From positions 1 through 53,606 of the forward strand of contig JAHHSG010000016.1 of assembly GCA_020025305.1 (NCBI GenBank): a stretch of 53,606 nucleotides of DNA, read 5' to 3'. The position numbers and the translations under genes were made by a program. The DNA is from Oscillospiraceae bacterium (GTDB taxonomy: Bacteria; Bacillota; Clostridia; Oscillospirales; Oscillospiraceae). Numbering within the stretch: the first letter of the stretch is position 1; the number at the start of each line of letters is the position of its first letter. Under the pieces are notes generated by a model that saw nothing but the letters and a program-made list of their open reading frames with translations, made no database searches and was not told the DNA's origin. Positions 1-8,237 of the stretch are shown piece by piece.

Positions 1-437
1 TACTGGGAAGTTCACGAACCAGTCCGAATAAAATATTCGATTTCATAAATGCGACGTTTATTATAACAAATTGTGACCATAAAGGAAAGAGTAAAATTTC
101 AATAGCGGAAAATTGACACAAAAAGACGATTTGCAGCTCTTAGCATAGAGGCAGGCGAATGAACACAGGCAGGGATACCGTCCGCCTTACTGCGAAAAGT
201 TGCCGGGGATCATGTCCTTCTCCCTGAGAGCCTTTACCACAGGCGCTTCGGCTCCTTTTCAGATGGCAGCACTGCCCTGCGATTTGTCAATAAAACTAAC
301 TCTGGAGAAGCTTGTTTTGTTGGTAGCTTTGTAAGTGGCGTCCGGTTGTTTTTTGTGATAAAATGGTAAAAAGAAAATATTTGGGAAGGATCCTGTCTTA
401 TATGCAGGATCTTTCTTGCTGCTTTGGAGGCGAAAGG
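1..437. other. Intergenic region upstream of the MATE gene
   Basis: I see no coding region that I can support here. The first 150 bases are AT-rich and include a TTGACA-like hexamer at 113-118, but no well-spaced -10 follows it. The only clear structure is the leader hairpin just before the MATE start, listed separately. Confidence 0.4.
381..430 (+). promoter_or_regulatory. Leader hairpin upstream of the MATE gene (attenuator-like)
   Basis: The motif TTGGGAAGG (381-389) runs into a stem GATCCTG/CAGGATC (389-395 with 405-411), which is followed by CTTTCTT (411-417). This resembles a weak intrinsic terminator placed only about 10 bases before the ribosome site GGAGG (426-430). The same flanking words surround a different stem before the gene at 4443, which suggests a shared control element. 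The function is inferred. Confidence 0.4.
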
Positions 438-1781
438 ATGAACGAAAAGAAAATGCTGATGACGGAGGGAACGATCTGGAAGATTCTGGTTCGCTTTGCC
501 TTTCCCCTGTTTTTGGGCGGGTTGTTTCAGCAGCTCTATAATACGGTGGATTCCTGGGTGGTTGGTCAATTTTGCGGCGACAATGCGCTGGCAGCCGTCA
601 GCTCCTCCGGTAGTCTGGTTTTTCTGCTGGTGGGCTTTTTTCAGGGTGTTTTCATGGGCGGCAGCGTGGTCATTTCCAGCCGCTACGGTGCCGGAAACAG
701 AGAAGGGGTGGACAAAGCCATCCACACCATTGTTGTTTTTTCATTAGGAATCGGTGTAATTCTATCCATAGCAGGTGTGATTTTCACTCCCGCCATTCTT
801 CACTGGATGGGTACCCCTGCCAATGTGATGCCGGAATCGGTGCTGTACTTCCGCATTTTCTGCTCCGGGCTGCTGGCACTGGTGCTCTACAATACGGCTA
901 CTGGTATTTTTCAGGCATTGGGAGACAGCCGGCATCCTCTCTATTATTTGGTGATCGCCTCGATCTCTAATGTGATATTGGACTTTCTCTTTGTGGGCGT
1001 CTTCGCTTGGGGCGTAGCCGGTGCAGCGCTGGCTACGGTGCTGGGACAGATGCTCAGTGCAGTGCTGGCCTTTGCTCATTTGATGAGCGGGAAATTTGTG
1101 GTCCAAATCCGGCTCAACAAGCTGCGGCCCGATCAAAAGATTCTGGTTCAAATTTTTCGCCAAGGGTTCCCGAGCGGTATCCAGAACAGCGTCATTGCCA
1201 TTGCCAACGTGGTGGTGCAGAGCAAGATCAATGTATTCGGTGACTTAGCTATGGCCGGCTGTGGCAGCTATGCCAAGGTGGAAGGCTTTGTGTTCCTCCC
1301 CATTATGAGTCTTACCATGGCGATGACCACATGCATCAGTCAGAACATAGGCGCAGGGAAGCCAGATCGGGCTCGCTCCTGTGCCCGTCAGGGCACTCTG
1401 ATCACCGTGGTGCTGGCCGAACTGGTGGGTATAGTGGTTTTCCTTTTTGCTCCGCAGCTCATCGCCCTATTTAGCGACACCCCTGCTGTCATTGCATTCG
1501 GCACGAGGCAGGCCCGTGTGGAAACGCTTTTCTACTGCCTGCTGGCGCTCTCCCACGGCTGTGCCGCTACCCTTCGCGGCGCGGGCCGTCCCATCGTCCC
1601 TATGGTCATCATGCTGGCGGTATGGTGCGTATTCCGTATCCTTTATATCACGGTAGTGCTGTGGTTTATCCCGGATATTCTCGTGCTATTTACGGCCTAT
1701 CCCCTGACCTGGGCGATCAGCTCCTTGCTGTTCCTTGTGGAATTGAAACGAAAGGACTGGACAAAACATATAGGACTCTGA
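438..1781 (+). CDS. MATE family multidrug/Na+ antiporter
   Basis: A 447-residue polytopic membrane protein of the MATE (NorM/DinF-like) family, which exports cationic drugs or metabolites in exchange for H+ or Na+. The N-terminus carries the typical EGTIWKILVRFAFPLF stretch and an LYNTVDSWVVGQF-like segment (roughly residues 10-45). About twelve hydrophobic segments follow in two similar halves, with the usual family length of about 450. The ATG at 438 is chosen because GGAGG lies seven bases upstream; an upstream in-frame ATG at 363 would read through the leader hairpin. A strong terminator follows, so the gene is probably monocistronic. The substrate cannot be told from sequence. Confidence 0.9.
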   Translation: MNEKKMLMTEGTIWKILVRFAFPLFLGGLFQQLYNTVDSWVVGQFCGDNALAAVSSSGSLVFLLVGFFQGVFMGGSVVISSRYGAGNREGVDKAIHTIVVFSLGIGVILSIAGVIFTPAILHWMGTPANVMPESVLYFRIFCSGLLALVLYNTATGIFQALGDSRHPLYYLVIASISNVILDFLFVGVFAWGVAGAALATVLGQMLSAVLAFAHLMSGKFVVQIRLNKLRPDQKILVQIFRQGFPSGIQNSVIAIANVVVQSKINVFGDLAMAGCGSYAKVEGFVFLPIMSLTMAMTTCISQNIGAGKPDRARSCARQGTLITVVLAELVGIVVFLFAPQLIALFSDTPAVIAFGTRQARVETLFYCLLALSHGCAATLRGAGRPIVPMVIMLAVWCVFRILYITVVLWFIPDILVLFTAYPLTWAISSLLFLVELKRKDWTKHIGL

Positions 1782-1796
1782 TGTCAATCTTTGGAC

Positions 1797-1834
1797 AAGT
1801 CGGCACGTATCATATAGGATATGTGCCGACTTTT
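1797..1834 (+). terminator. Intrinsic terminator after the MATE gene
   Basis: Perfect stem AAGTCGGCAC/GTGCCGACTT with a 16-base loop, followed by a short T run. Confidence 0.85.
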
Positions 1835-2120
1835 GCCTGTAGTCACTTTCCCGAATTTTAGCATATTTGCCTTTGGTGGTCATTCCCTGAAGCCCTTGCT
1901 TTTTTAGGTTGGAACGGGGCGCACACAATGGAGGCACCCTTTTTGCGAGGCCGAAAAAATGAAATAGTTACAAACACTGCCTATATTTTCATCTTGAGGT
2001 GTGATATATTCATGCTAAAGTTCCAAATGTCAAATTGGCTGGAATGCGCTCTCAAAACGGACGTTCATTGCAGCTGTTACTGCAATAAGACTTTATGTAA
2101 AGACAAGGTGGGGATTTCAT
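1835..2120. other. Intergenic region before the two-component pair
   Basis: No gene is supported. A short open frame starting at 1928 lacks a ribosome site and resembles nothing. The region is AT-rich and should hold the promoter of the response regulator, but no hexamer pair with 16-18 spacing was clear. Confidence 0.4.
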
Positions 2121-2819
2121 ATGCGCAACAACAAAACTTGCATTTTAGTGGCGGACGATGAAAAGGAAATTTGCGATATTCTCCATTTGCTGCTGACCGG
2201 CGACGGCTACGAGGTGGTTGTTGCAGCCAATGGCAGCGAAGCGGTACGCCTGTCGGCAGAGGATATTGATTTATATATTCTGGATGTAAACATGCCGGAA
2301 ATCTCCGGGTTTATGGCCGGAGCGGAGATTCGCAGGCAATATGATGCCCCTATTATTTTCCTCACGGCCTATTCCAGTGAATCGGATAAGGTGATGGGTT
2401 TTTCTGTTGGGGCAGATGATTATCTTGTCAAGCCCTTTTCCAATGTGGAACTGCTGATGCGCGTGAAGGCGATTCTTCGCAGAGGTGCGCGCAAGGGGAT
2501 GGATGTGGAAGATGGCGGCAATTCCAAGCAATTGCAGCTGCAGGATCTGGTGCTGGATCTGGACAGCCAATCCGTTTTTCGCAATGGGGAACAAATCAGT
2601 CTTACCTATACGGAGTTTAAGATTTTGGAACTGCTGGTAAAGCAGAGAAAGAAAATTTTCTCTTTGGATCGAATTTACCAAGCGGTGTGGGAGGAAGACG
2701 CCGTCAGTGACAGTGCCATCATGATGCATATTAAAAATCTTCGGAAAAAGCTGGGGGATAACTCGAGAGAGCCAAAATATATTAAGACAGCTTGGGGCAG
2801 GGGCTACTATGTTGACTAA
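2121..2819 (+). CDS. OmpR/PhoB-family response regulator
   Basis: A 232-residue transcription factor of a two-component system. The receiver domain spans about residues 5-120, with acidic pocket residues DDE near 12, the phosphoacceptor D55 in LDVNMP, T82 and the conserved lysine K104 in LVKPF. A winged-helix DNA-binding domain occupies about residues 130-232 (LTYTEFKILELL and RGYYVD typical of OmpR/PhoB). The layout is like VanR. Its stop overlaps the kinase start by 11 bases, so the two proteins are translationally coupled. The target genes are not known; the downstream envelope genes are natural candidates. Confidence 0.93.
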   Translation: MRNNKTCILVADDEKEICDILHLLLTGDGYEVVVAANGSEAVRLSAEDIDLYILDVNMPEISGFMAGAEIRRQYDAPIIFLTAYSSESDKVMGFSVGADDYLVKPFSNVELLMRVKAILRRGARKGMDVEDGGNSKQLQLQDLVLDLDSQSVFRNGEQISLTYTEFKILELLVKQRKKIFSLDRIYQAVWEEDAVSDSAIMMHIKNLRKKLGDNSREPKYIKTAWGRGYYVD

Positions 2820-3831
2820 AAAAAGATTATCCACGGAGATTCTGGTTCTGCTTGCAGTGACGGGGGTCATCTCCATATTTTTGTATTTCTTTTTGAAAAT
2901 GACCGCATCTTCGCTGTTCTATCAGTATTTGGAGCAAAGTGCAAAATTAGCGGACACCTATGTGGTAAAAACGGCACATATTTGGATACAGGCGGTGTGT
3001 CTTTTTGCTGTGGTTGTTTTTTTCGTGATCGTTTTTCTGTTCCTGCTGAGCCAGAAGCTTCTATATTTACGTAAAATCATCAGCGGAATTGAGGCGCTGC
3101 GCACGCACCACATGGACTATGTCATTCCTGTGGAGGGAGACAACGAGTTTACGGAATTGGCGCAGAGCATTAACTATCTATCCGCAACCGAACAGCAGCT
3201 GATGAAGCGGGAAGCGGCCATGACGGAGGAACGGGAACGTTTTATCCGATCCATTGCCCACGATATTCGTACCCCGCTCACCTCCATTTTGTCCTATTCC
3301 GAACTGATGGACGCCAAAGAAAACCGGACAGAGGAGGAAGTGGGGGCCTATATTGAATTGACCCTGCGAAAGGCACGGCAGATGAAGGGGCTGATGGAAC
3401 GGCTTTTGGAAAACAACATCCGAAATCCCGAGTATTTTGAGAACGGACAGTTTCTGCTGCGGCAAATTGTGGATGACTGGGAAGAAATCTTATCGGAGGA
3501 ATTTACAGTGGAGACGGATTGGACAGCGTGTGTAAACTTTACCGGCTATTTTGATCTGCATGAGATTTTCCGCGTTTTTGATAATCTGCTTTCCAACATC
3601 AAAAAATATGCCGATGAGCAGCAGCCGGTCCGCCTGAAACTGTCGGTCATGGACAATCACCTGACAATTTTGCAGACCAACGCTGTCAAAAGACGATCCG
3701 ATGATGTGGAGAGCCATCGCATGGGGCTCGAGACCATTCGCCATATTGTCTCTCAGTATGGCGGAACGGTCCACACACAGTGTGACGAGGGATCTTTTGC
3801 AATTACCATCCGAATTCCTGTCAATGCTTAG
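2809..3831 (+). CDS. Membrane sensor histidine kinase partner
   Basis: A 340-residue kinase with two transmembrane segments (about residues 10-29 and 59-80) enclosing a very short external loop of about 30 residues. This suggests sensing within or close to the membrane rather than through a large external domain. A HAMP-like linker follows, then the H box SIAHDIRTPLTSI with H151. The N box has N259 and N263, but the usual DxGxG G1 box is replaced by LQTNAVKRRSDD (about 288-299) before a normal MGLETI G2 motif, similar in style to AgrC-like kinases. The start overlaps the regulator gene. The ligand is unknown. Confidence 0.88.
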   Translation: MLTKKRLSTEILVLLAVTGVISIFLYFFLKMTASSLFYQYLEQSAKLADTYVVKTAHIWIQAVCLFAVVVFFVIVFLFLLSQKLLYLRKIISGIEALRTHHMDYVIPVEGDNEFTELAQSINYLSATEQQLMKREAAMTEERERFIRSIAHDIRTPLTSILSYSELMDAKENRTEEEVGAYIELTLRKARQMKGLMERLLENNIRNPEYFENGQFLLRQIVDDWEEILSEEFTVETDWTACVNFTGYFDLHEIFRVFDNLLSNIKKYADEQQPVRLKLSVMDNHLTILQTNAVKRRSDDVESHRMGLETIRHIVSQYGGTVHTQCDEGSFAITIRIPVNA

Positions 3832-3910
3832 ATTTATTTAGAATTGCCTTCCAGGTTTCTTTAGATGTTTTTTGTATACTAAGGGTAGTTTAAAGGGCGT
3901 GAGGAACACT

Positions 3911-4252
3911 ATGGATCTGCTGTTTTTTTCTGTTTTATTATTTATCGTGTGCATTGTAGCATCCATTATCGGCGTATTTTTCCTATTTTGTATTCAAACC
4001 AGAAAAATCCAGGATGTGGTCTTTTTTATCTTGGCGTGCTGGGCCTTGTATATCTCATACAGGAATGCAAGCTCTATTCCGATGAACCACATGGGCCAGC
4101 AGATGCTGGGGTGGGCCTTTGGATTTCTGGCGGCCATTGCCTTGCTGCTTCGCTACGCAGGCAAGACGGAAGCCCGCTACCGGATTTCCAATGTCATGGT
4201 CGCACTATCCATTGTATCCAGTGTTCTGACCTTATTCCTTTTAAACCGTTAA
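3911..4252 (+). CDS. Small membrane protein of unknown function
   Basis: A 113-residue protein that I do not recognise. It has four hydrophobic segments: about residues 2-28, 36-52, 66-85 and 90-112. The ATG at 3911 follows a GTGAGG ribosome site. A TATACT hexamer at 3875-3880 could be a -10 element, but no good -35 is seen. It lies 79 bases after the kinase gene, so it might be an accessory membrane partner of that kinase. That link is only positional. Confidence 0.6.
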   Translation: MDLLFFSVLLFIVCIVASIIGVFFLFCIQTRKIQDVVFFILACWALYISYRNASSIPMNHMGQQMLGWAFGFLAAIALLLRYAGKTEARYRISNVMVALSIVSSVLTLFLLNR

Positions 4253-4376
4253 ATAGAACATAAGATCGCTGCTTCGGATATTTTCGAGTGTGCACAATTT
4301 TATTCTATCGTACGCAAAGTGAGAAGGAAAGGCTGCTTATGAGCGCCAAGCGCATTGTATGATAAGAAACCACGTA

Positions 4377-4436
4377 TTGGGAAGGTGCATTTCCGCAGCA
4401 GGAATGCACTTTCTTTTTATCTGTGCAAATGGAGGT
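4377..4436 (+). promoter_or_regulatory. Leader hairpin upstream of the NlpC-like gene (attenuator-like)
   Basis: TTGGGAAGG (4377-4385) leads into a stem GTGCATTTCC/GGAATGCAC (4385-4394 with 4401-4409, one bulge). CTTTCTTTTT (4409-4418) follows, then the ribosome site GGAGG at 4432-4436. A TATGAT hexamer at 4358-4363 may be the -10. The words flanking the stem match those of the leader at 381-417, while the stem itself differs. Confidence 0.45.
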
Positions 4437-4442
4437 TGGACA

Positions 4443-4988
4443 ATGGGCTCGAATCAACAGGAATATATTTACATCATGCTTTCAAAAACCAATACGCTCT
4501 TAGGAAAAACCATTCAAAGGGCGCTGGGTGTTTCCTATAACCATTGCTCCCTTGCACTGGATGATAGCTTGGAGACTATTTATTCTTTCGGCCGAAAGGA
4601 ACTGCGCAATATGTTTGTGGCAGGCTTCGTGCAGGAGAGTAAAAGCAAGGGATTCTTTGCCGTTCATCATGATTCTGACATTACCTTACTGCGTCTACCC
4701 GTAACTGTGGAGGAAAAGAAACGGATTCGGGAGAGGATTGCTGTCTTTCAGCAGAATGCAGCCCCTTGCAAATATAGCGTTCTTGGTCTTTTATACTGCT
4801 ACTGGGGAATTCCTGTGGAGCGGGAGAATAAATTCTTTTGCTCGCAATTTGTGGCTCAAGTATTATTTTTAGCAGGTGTGAGCGTATTTGATCGACCGGC
4901 CTCGTTGATCCGTCCCCATGATTTCCTGCAGATTCCGTCTGCGGAGTCTGTTTACACCGGGAAAATCGGGAAGTATCAGATTGCTTAG
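4443..4988 (+). CDS. Permuted NlpC/P60 (papain-like) superfamily protein
   Basis: A 181-residue protein with the order of catalytic residues seen in circularly permuted NlpC/P60 enzymes (YiiX/LRAT-like). The His comes first (H34 in SYNHCSLAL) and the Cys near the C-terminal third (C133 in FFCSQFVAQVL). Family members cleave amide bonds or act as thioester-dependent lipid acyltransferases. No signal peptide is seen, so it is probably cytosolic or peripheral. The ATG at 4443 has GGAGG six bases upstream. The next gene starts 11 bases after its stop, so it appears to head the four-gene glycolipid-like operon. The actual substrate is unknown. Confidence 0.72.
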   Translation: MGSNQQEYIYIMLSKTNTLLGKTIQRALGVSYNHCSLALDDSLETIYSFGRKELRNMFVAGFVQESKSKGFFAVHHDSDITLLRLPVTVEEKKRIRERIAVFQQNAAPCKYSVLGLLYCYWGIPVERENKFFCSQFVAQVLFLAGVSVFDRPASLIRPHDFLQIPSAESVYTGKIGKYQIA

Positions 4989-4999
4989 GAGGCACGCCT

Positions 5000-6043
5000 A
5001 TGAAGATTTGGATTCTGACATCCAATTTTGGGAGTGGTCACTTTTCGGTGGCAAGGGCTCTGGAGGAAGAATATCAGCAGCAAGGCCATACGGTTGTGGT
5101 GAGTGATATGGTGCGGCTTTTGTATCCGAAGAAGGCCAATTGGATCTATGCGGCGTTTAGCGGCTGCATTTGTAAAAGCAGCCGTCTCTATACACTGGTC
5201 AACCATTTCGGCAGAAACACATATTCCAGTTCAGAAATGCACCCGGCACTGGCACGGGAGATGGCACGCATATGCCCAGACCTGATTGTGACGACCTGGT
5301 CCGGCTGCGGAAGAAAGCTGGGCAAGCCGGATGTCCCTGTGTACGTATGCATTACGGATGTGGGCGTGCACCCGGGGTGGCTTTACCCGGAGGCGGCAGG
5401 CTATTTTGCGGCCACGTCGGATGTGGCGGAACAGCTGATAAAAGCAGGCGTGCCCTCCAACAAGATTCATGTGCGGGGGATTCCGGTCAAAAGCGCCTTT
5501 CGGCAGCTGCCCGACAAAACGGCAGGAGAGGAGCGCCCGGAAAAGCACTTGCTGATCATGGGAGGCGGTCTCGGCGTGATCCCTTGGCTGGATGGCCTGC
5601 TGAAAGATATGGAAAAGGCGCCTCACGTGAAGTTGACAGTGATTACAGGAAAAAATCACAAGCTCTATCAAAAACTGCAACGGGAATACCCCTTTGTACA
5701 GGCGGTGGGCTTTGTGGACGATGTGGCCCGGTATTTGGCAAAGGCGGATTTTTTGGTATCGAAACCCGGCGGCGTGTCTCTCTTCGAGAGTATCTACGCC
5801 ACCACGCCGTGCATCGCTATGTATCCTGCCTATCAGCATGAGCTGGAAAATGCGGCCTTCATCGAAAAGTACGAGCTGGGCATGGTGGTGCATCAGAAGG
5901 AATCTGCGTATGAAAAGATTTTGGAATTGCTGGAGGATGCACCGAGATGCCGGAAATATCAGCGCAATGTCACCCAGAAGAAGCATGAAATTGAACGGGC
6001 GCGACGGCAAGCGGAAGGGGTGAAAAACGGGAATGTCATATAA
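5000..6043 (+). CDS. GT28-family lipid glycosyltransferase (UgtP/MGDG synthase-like)
   Basis: A 347-residue glycosyltransferase resembling processive diacylglycerol glucosyltransferases and MGDG synthases, which move a sugar from a UDP-sugar to diacylglycerol on the inner leaflet. The N-terminus has the glycine loop with GSGH at residues 11-14. The middle carries GIPV, and the C-terminal donor-binding domain has MGGG near 190 and SKPGGVSLFESI near 255. No transmembrane segment is visible, as is usual for this peripheral family. Its end overlaps the deacetylase gene by 11 bases. The sugar (Glc, Gal or GlcNAc) cannot be told from sequence. Confidence 0.85.
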   Translation: MKIWILTSNFGSGHFSVARALEEEYQQQGHTVVVSDMVRLLYPKKANWIYAAFSGCICKSSRLYTLVNHFGRNTYSSSEMHPALAREMARICPDLIVTTWSGCGRKLGKPDVPVYVCITDVGVHPGWLYPEAAGYFAATSDVAEQLIKAGVPSNKIHVRGIPVKSAFRQLPDKTAGEERPEKHLLIMGGGLGVIPWLDGLLKDMEKAPHVKLTVITGKNHKLYQKLQREYPFVQAVGFVDDVARYLAKADFLVSKPGGVSLFESIYATTPCIAMYPAYQHELENAAFIEKYELGMVVHQKESAYEKILELLEDAPRCRKYQRNVTQKKHEIERARRQAEGVKNGNVI

Positions 6044-6743
6044 AGGATGGCTCTTTTTGGCACTTGCTTTGGTGCTGGTATACTTGCTGGTGGGTGCGGC
6101 TACCACTTGCGTGATGCGTGCGGCCAATCCGCTGAAAAAACGCTGCAAAACCGGAAAAAGATTATGCCTCACCTTTGATGACGGTATGGACCCCAGATAC
6201 ACCCCGCAGCTGCTGGATCTGCTGGCGAGGCATAAAATTCATGCCACCTTTTTTGTGCTGGCGGCAACGGCGGAGCAGTATCCGGAGATTCTCCGCCGCA
6301 TAGAGAAAGAAGGTCATACCATTGCGCTGCATTCCTTTGACCATAAAAACCAGATCTTGGCGCTTCCGCACCGGCTTTGCAGAGACTTTAAGAAAAGCAT
6401 GGAGATTTTCCGTGCACAAGGCGTGAAGGTTTCTTTTTATCGTCCGCCGTGGGGGCATATCACACCGCTGGGGCTCTGGCTGTGCAGAAAGTATCAGCTG
6501 CATATGGTTTTGTGGACCGTGATCAGCGGGGATTGGAAGAAGGATATGACCGTGGAGCTTCTGTGCCAAAAGCTCCACCAGCAGGTGCAAAGCAGTGCGG
6601 TGATCTGTCTGCACGACGGAAGAGGCAAAAATGCAGCGCCGTTGAAAACCATCGGTGCACTGGAGCAAATGATTCCCTTTTGGAAAGAGGAAGGCTATGT
6701 ATTTGAAACGATTCCTGAACTTTGTGAAAAAAATCTTGCTTAA
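6033..6743 (+). CDS. Membrane-anchored polysaccharide deacetylase (NodB domain)
   Basis: A 236-residue carbohydrate esterase 4 protein. An N-terminal membrane anchor (about residues 5-25) precedes a complete NodB domain with TFDDGMD (D49, D50), the metal-binding HSFDH (H100, H104), the RPPWG motif near 146-151 and a C-terminal LHDG. These enzymes remove N-acetyl groups from GlcNAc-type sugars. The short protein lacks extra binding domains. It overlaps the glycosyltransferase by 11 bases and the flippase by 47 bases. The neighbours suggest that its substrate could be a glycolipid rather than peptidoglycan, which is inference. Confidence 0.87.
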   Translation: MSYKGWLFLALALVLVYLLVGAATTCVMRAANPLKKRCKTGKRLCLTFDDGMDPRYTPQLLDLLARHKIHATFFVLAATAEQYPEILRRIEKEGHTIALHSFDHKNQILALPHRLCRDFKKSMEIFRAQGVKVSFYRPPWGHITPLGLWLCRKYQLHMVLWTVISGDWKKDMTVELLCQKLHQQVQSSAVICLHDGRGKNAAPLKTIGALEQMIPFWKEEGYVFETIPELCEKNLA

Positions 6744-7788
6744 TGGCGGATTATTTATCCTGATTATGTTTTTTACCTATCGCATGGTCTTTGCTGAGTC
6801 CGATTTCCATGCGATAGCAAAACTGGCCTGCCGTGGCAAGTTCGGCTTTTTGCTGTGCGGAATCGTTATGATCGTACTGATGCTCTGTGGTGAGGCGATA
6901 ACCCTGAAGCGTAATTTTCGACTCCTGGGAGAACAGCGGACTTTTCCTCAATGCCTTCTTTATACGTTTACAGGCAACTTTTTCAGCGGTATTACGCCGG
7001 CGGCAACCGGCGGACAACCTATGCAAATTTATGTGATGCACAAAACGGGGGCATCTGCCGTTCAAGGAACCCTTGCGCTGGTGATGGATTTGGCGCAGTA
7101 CCAGTTGATCATCACCCTGCTGGGGGTGACGGGCTACCTGTGCTTCGCTCAGATGATCCACAGGACACTGGGCAGCTATATTTGGCTTTTGTGGCTGGGA
7201 TTATTGTTGAATACGGGTCTGCTTCTTTTACTGCTGTGCGCTATGTTTTCTGAACGCTTTATTTTCTGGCTGGCAGAGCAGGCGGCGCGGGTCATTTCTC
7301 TGTTCTCCAAGGGGAAGGCCGCGTCGTTTCGGGAACAGTCAAAAGCGGCCATTGCGCAATACAAGACCGGGGCAGAGGTATTTCGAAAGAACAAAGGCTA
7401 CTGTCTGATCAACTGCATCATTATGACGGGGCGCATCATTGCCATGCATTCGGCGCCTTTCTGGGTCTACAAAGGCTTAGGGCTGTCGGGAGCCTCTTTC
7501 TTTCAAATGATTTCGTTGCAATCCGCTCTGCACATTACCTGTGCGGCACTGCCCTTTCCCGGCGGTGCAGGGATATCAGAAAGCATTTTTCTTTATTACT
7601 TCCAAGAAATTTTCCCGGCAAGCCACTTAAATAGTGCCATGGTTCTGAGCCGGGGAATTGGTGGTTATGCGACCATTGCCTTGTGTGGCAGTATTTTGCT
7701 TGTATTGTTTTTGCTCTACACGATAAAAAAGGAAACGAGGCAAAGAAGCTGTTCCGAGGTGGAAACGCAGGGAAAACAGCAAACGTGA
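6697..7788 (+). CDS. Flippase-domain membrane protein (MprF N-terminal/AglD-like, UPF0104)
   Basis: A 363-residue polytopic membrane protein matching the stand-alone lysylphosphatidylglycerol synthase transmembrane domain. Around residues 85-105 it carries the family hallmark GNFFSGITPAATGGQP, and near 285 the FPGGAGISE motif. In MprF this domain moves aminoacylated phospholipid to the outer leaflet; here no aminoacyltransferase domain is present. The gene overlaps the deacetylase by 47 bases, so the two are surely cotranscribed. The likely cargo is the lipid made by the upstream glycosyltransferase and deacetylase, which is inference from gene order. Confidence 0.85.
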   Translation: MYLKRFLNFVKKILLNGGLFILIMFFTYRMVFAESDFHAIAKLACRGKFGFLLCGIVMIVLMLCGEAITLKRNFRLLGEQRTFPQCLLYTFTGNFFSGITPAATGGQPMQIYVMHKTGASAVQGTLALVMDLAQYQLIITLLGVTGYLCFAQMIHRTLGSYIWLLWLGLLLNTGLLLLLLCAMFSERFIFWLAEQAARVISLFSKGKAASFREQSKAAIAQYKTGAEVFRKNKGYCLINCIIMTGRIIAMHSAPFWVYKGLGLSGASFFQMISLQSALHITCAALPFPGGAGISESIFLYYFQEIFPASHLNSAMVLSRGIGGYATIALCGSILLVLFLLYTIKKETRQRSCSEVETQGKQQT

Positions 7789-8170
7789 AAGATCACGTAG
7801 GGGTCTTGTTCTGCATAAAAGCAGTAGAGCCAAAGGCAGTGATGCGGTAACAGCGGAATGCCTCCGGCGTTCCTTGCAATGCCGCTTCCTGCATCCCGGT
7901 ACACTGATGGCTGACAATGCGTTTTACACCGGTAAAACTTCTCCCGCCAAGCCACGGGGAAAAGCTCGCTTGGATGGACTTGGCCTCCTGATCCCTTTTG
8001 CTGTATCCGAAATTTTACAGGTGCTGCTTTTACTGGCCCGTTCGTGGGGCGCTGCGTTTTTCGCTCGTTGCTCCACGATCCGGGCTTTTTTCTATGCTGG
8101 CCTTTCCTGTCTCCCTTCTGTCCAAATTATTCCTGCTCATTTTGTACAGATGAGAGAAAACCGCCGCTTA
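7789..8170. other. Intergenic region after the flippase gene
   Basis: No supportable gene. Short open frames exist on both strands (for example 7874-8254 plus) but lack ribosome sites and recognisable content. A small hairpin GGAATGCC/GGCGTTCC occurs near 7856-7874. No terminator with a T run was found after the operon. Confidence 0.4.
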
Positions 8171-8202
8171 AACTTGACAAAGTTAATCCACTTTAGTATA
8201 GT
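8171..8202 (+). promoter_or_regulatory. Promoter of the rrf2 operon with overlapping dyad
   Basis: TTGACA at 8174-8179 and TATAGT at 8197-8202 with exactly 17 bases between them. A short dyad AACTT-gaca-AAGTT (8171-8184) straddles the -35 box and could be the operator for the Rrf2 protein encoded downstream. The operator role is inferred. Confidence 0.8.
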
Positions 8203-8237
8203 GATGACATCATCCAATCGCAAGGGGAGGAATCCAT

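Noticed and set aside
1928..2161. Small open frame upstream of the response regulator
   Set aside because: It overlaps the true regulator start in another frame and has no ribosome site.
4377..4418. Known riboswitch (preQ1, guanidine or similar) in the shared leader
   Set aside because: A single short stem with a TTTCTT tail does not match the conserved cores of these classes that I know.
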